DNA of 64,000 bases, taken from contig NC_007761.1 in NCBI RefSeq assembly GCF_000092045.1, positions 3,475,001-3,539,000 on the forward strand. Direction: 5' to 3'. Position 1 is the first letter of the stretch; every line of letters starts with the position of its first letter. This document shows, piece by piece, positions 63,131 to 64,000 of the stretch. This stretch comes from Rhizobium etli CFN 42. GTDB lineage: Bacteria > Pseudomonadota > Alphaproteobacteria > Rhizobiales > Rhizobiaceae. Made by a program: the position numbers and the translations under genes. Below the pieces are notes generated by a model, which saw only the letters and a program-made list of their open reading frames with translations, had not been told where the DNA came from and did no database searches.

Positions 63131-63604
63131 ATGAGCGACGATCACGAACATCACCACATCGACTGGCGGGAACATGGCGTCAAGGTCATCCCCGGCAATT
63201 CGCTCGATCCCAACACCGCACAGACGCCGGGCATGAACCGCGCGACGGCGATCAATAATGCGCGCGCCGGCGCGGAAAAGATCTGGGCCGGCACGGTGAC
63301 GATCCATGCCAACGCCAAGACCGGCGCCCATCATCACGGCGATCTCGAAAGCATCATCTACGTCGTCAAGGGCAAGGCCCGCATGCGCTGGGGCGAGCAT
63401 CTGGAATATACCGCCGAGGCCGGCCCCGGCGATTTCATCTATGTCCCGCCCTTCGTGCCGCATCAGGAGATCAATGCCAGCCGCGACGAGACGCTGGAAT
63501 GCGTGCTCGTCCGCTCAGGCCAGGAGCCCGTCGTCGTCAATCTCGACATCGAGCCCGTGGAAAAACCGGAAGACGTTCCCTGGATCGATCCGATCCATCG
63601 CTGA
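63131..63604 (+). CDS. Cupin-domain protein
   Basis: 157 aa single cupin barrel. Motif 1 is TGAHHHGDLESIIYVVKGKA (two His, Glu and the closing Gly), motif 2 is GDFIYVPPFVPHQE (third His), so the metal site is complete. His-rich N-terminus (DDHEHHHIDWREHG). ATG 63131 follows GGGGGAGGC; an in-frame upstream start overlaps the divergent gene and is not supported. Function is probably a small-molecule dioxygenase or isomerase, or a sensor-like binding protein. Confidence 0.87.
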   Translation: MSDDHEHHHIDWREHGVKVIPGNSLDPNTAQTPGMNRATAINNARAGAEKIWAGTVTIHANAKTGAHHHGDLESIIYVVKGKARMRWGEHLEYTAEAGPGDFIYVPPFVPHQEINASRDETLECVLVRSGQEPVVVNLDIEPVEKPEDVPWIDPIHR

Positions 63605-63620
63605 TGCCGCCATACGCCGG

Positions 63621-64000
63621 TCAGGCGTGAACCGCGCCGGCGCCGCTCATGGCGGAATTCTCGATGAGCCGGCCGGTATCGGCGGCATAGAGGTGGATGG
63701 CGTTGTGATCGATCGCGATGCCGATCGGATCGCCCGACTTGACGCTCACCGCCTCGGTCAGCGCCACGGCGAACGGCAGCCCGTCGAAATCGGCATGCAC
63801 GACGCGGCTTGCGCCAAGTTCTTCGATGAAATCGGCCGTTGCCACCAGAGCGCCGGGCGCATCCGGCACCACCAGCCGGGCGGCCTCGGCGCGCATGCCG
63901 AGCACGACGCGTTTGCCTTTCAGCGCTGCGGCGCGTTCGCGCGGCAGCGCGATCTTGCGGCTCTGATCGTAGACGAAGACGCCCTCGTCGTTGATCGTGC
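63621..64000 (-). CDS. MalK/UgpC-type carbohydrate ABC transporter ATPase, C-terminal part only
   Basis: The stop is at 63621 and the frame is open to the right edge (last complete codon 63998-63996). The visible 125 residues are the C-terminal regulatory (TOBE/OB) domain. They include [13 protein letters not shown], which corresponds to the LGIRPE motif of MalK/UgpC, then [17 protein letters not shown] and [20 protein letters not shown], and the end [18 protein letters not shown]. The ATPase core (Walker A/B) lies outside the window. It probably energises uptake of a sugar, sugar acid or glycerol-3-phosphate, and is followed by genes for an SDR, isomerase and cupin. Confidence 0.85.

Overview
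The window is a dense, roughly 61% GC chromosomal segment of an alphaproteobacterium of the order Hyphomicrobiales (Rhizobiales). It most resembles the Rhizobium etli / R. leguminosarum group. The pointers are a CtrA-ChpT-SciP-EipA cell-cycle cluster, a DUF6476-rluD-rpoH-purA neighbourhood, a liv operon carrying a DUF6867 gene, and pervasive TTG/GTG starts with 4-8 nt gene overlaps. This assignment rests on gene content and recognised families, not on any search. I see no tRNA, rRNA, CRISPR, insertion sequence or prophage. The window looks like stable core chromosome with accessory efflux modules.

1-17.6 kb, nitrogen-compound uptake and sensing. The minus-strand urtABCD urea ABC transporter and the minus-strand livHMGF-DUF6867-livK branched-chain amino acid transporter flank a plus-strand two-component pair. 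The pair is a large hybrid histidine kinase with an N-terminal NCS1-like permease domain and a cysteine-rich linker, followed by a REC-LuxR response regulator. A single extra G near 10432-10434 breaks the kinase's own receiver domain. A class A acid phosphatase with an autotransporter-type repeat tail lies between urtA and the kinase.

17.6-20.9 kb holds cysQ, an exopolysaccharide-type sugar-phosphate transferase behind a long AT-rich leader, and a doubtful small ORF.

20.8-25.8 kb is a CtrA cell-cycle and envelope module: sciP, a PqiA-like membrane protein, a small GNAT, fliJ, ctrA, a single-domain receiver, chpT and eipA. Three intergenic regions contain a TTAA-N7-TTAA-type CtrA box with one mismatch (upstream of sciP, between fliJ and ctrA, between chpT and eipA). 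A weaker box precedes the receiver gene. CtrA, its phosphotransferase, its inhibitor and probable targets therefore sit together.

25.9-38.6 kb carries housekeeping genes: a membrane-anchored coiled-coil protein, a SPOUT RNA methyltransferase, DUF6476, rluD, rpoH with a candidate heat-shock promoter, a large acidic single-TM protein, purA, an EamA exporter, a GNAT and an IlvD/Edd sugar-acid dehydratase.

38.9-57.9 kb is a multidrug-efflux block. RND system 1 sits with an alpha/beta-hydrolase homologue that lacks its catalytic serine and with a divergent LysR. Next come an SDR/LysR pair, a 3-methyladenine glycosylase, a marR-emrA-emrB operon with a palindromic operator, a CPA1 Na+/H+ antiporter, and RND system 2. 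No outer-membrane channel gene is present for any of these pumps.

58-64 kb holds a PPP-type phosphatase, an SfnB-like acyl-CoA-dehydrogenase-family gene convergent with a cysteine-containing Rrf2 regulator, an SDR, a hydroxypyruvate-isomerase-like TIM barrel, an AhpD-fold protein without cysteines, a cupin, and the C-terminal part of a MalK/UgpC-type sugar-transport ATPase cut by the window edge.
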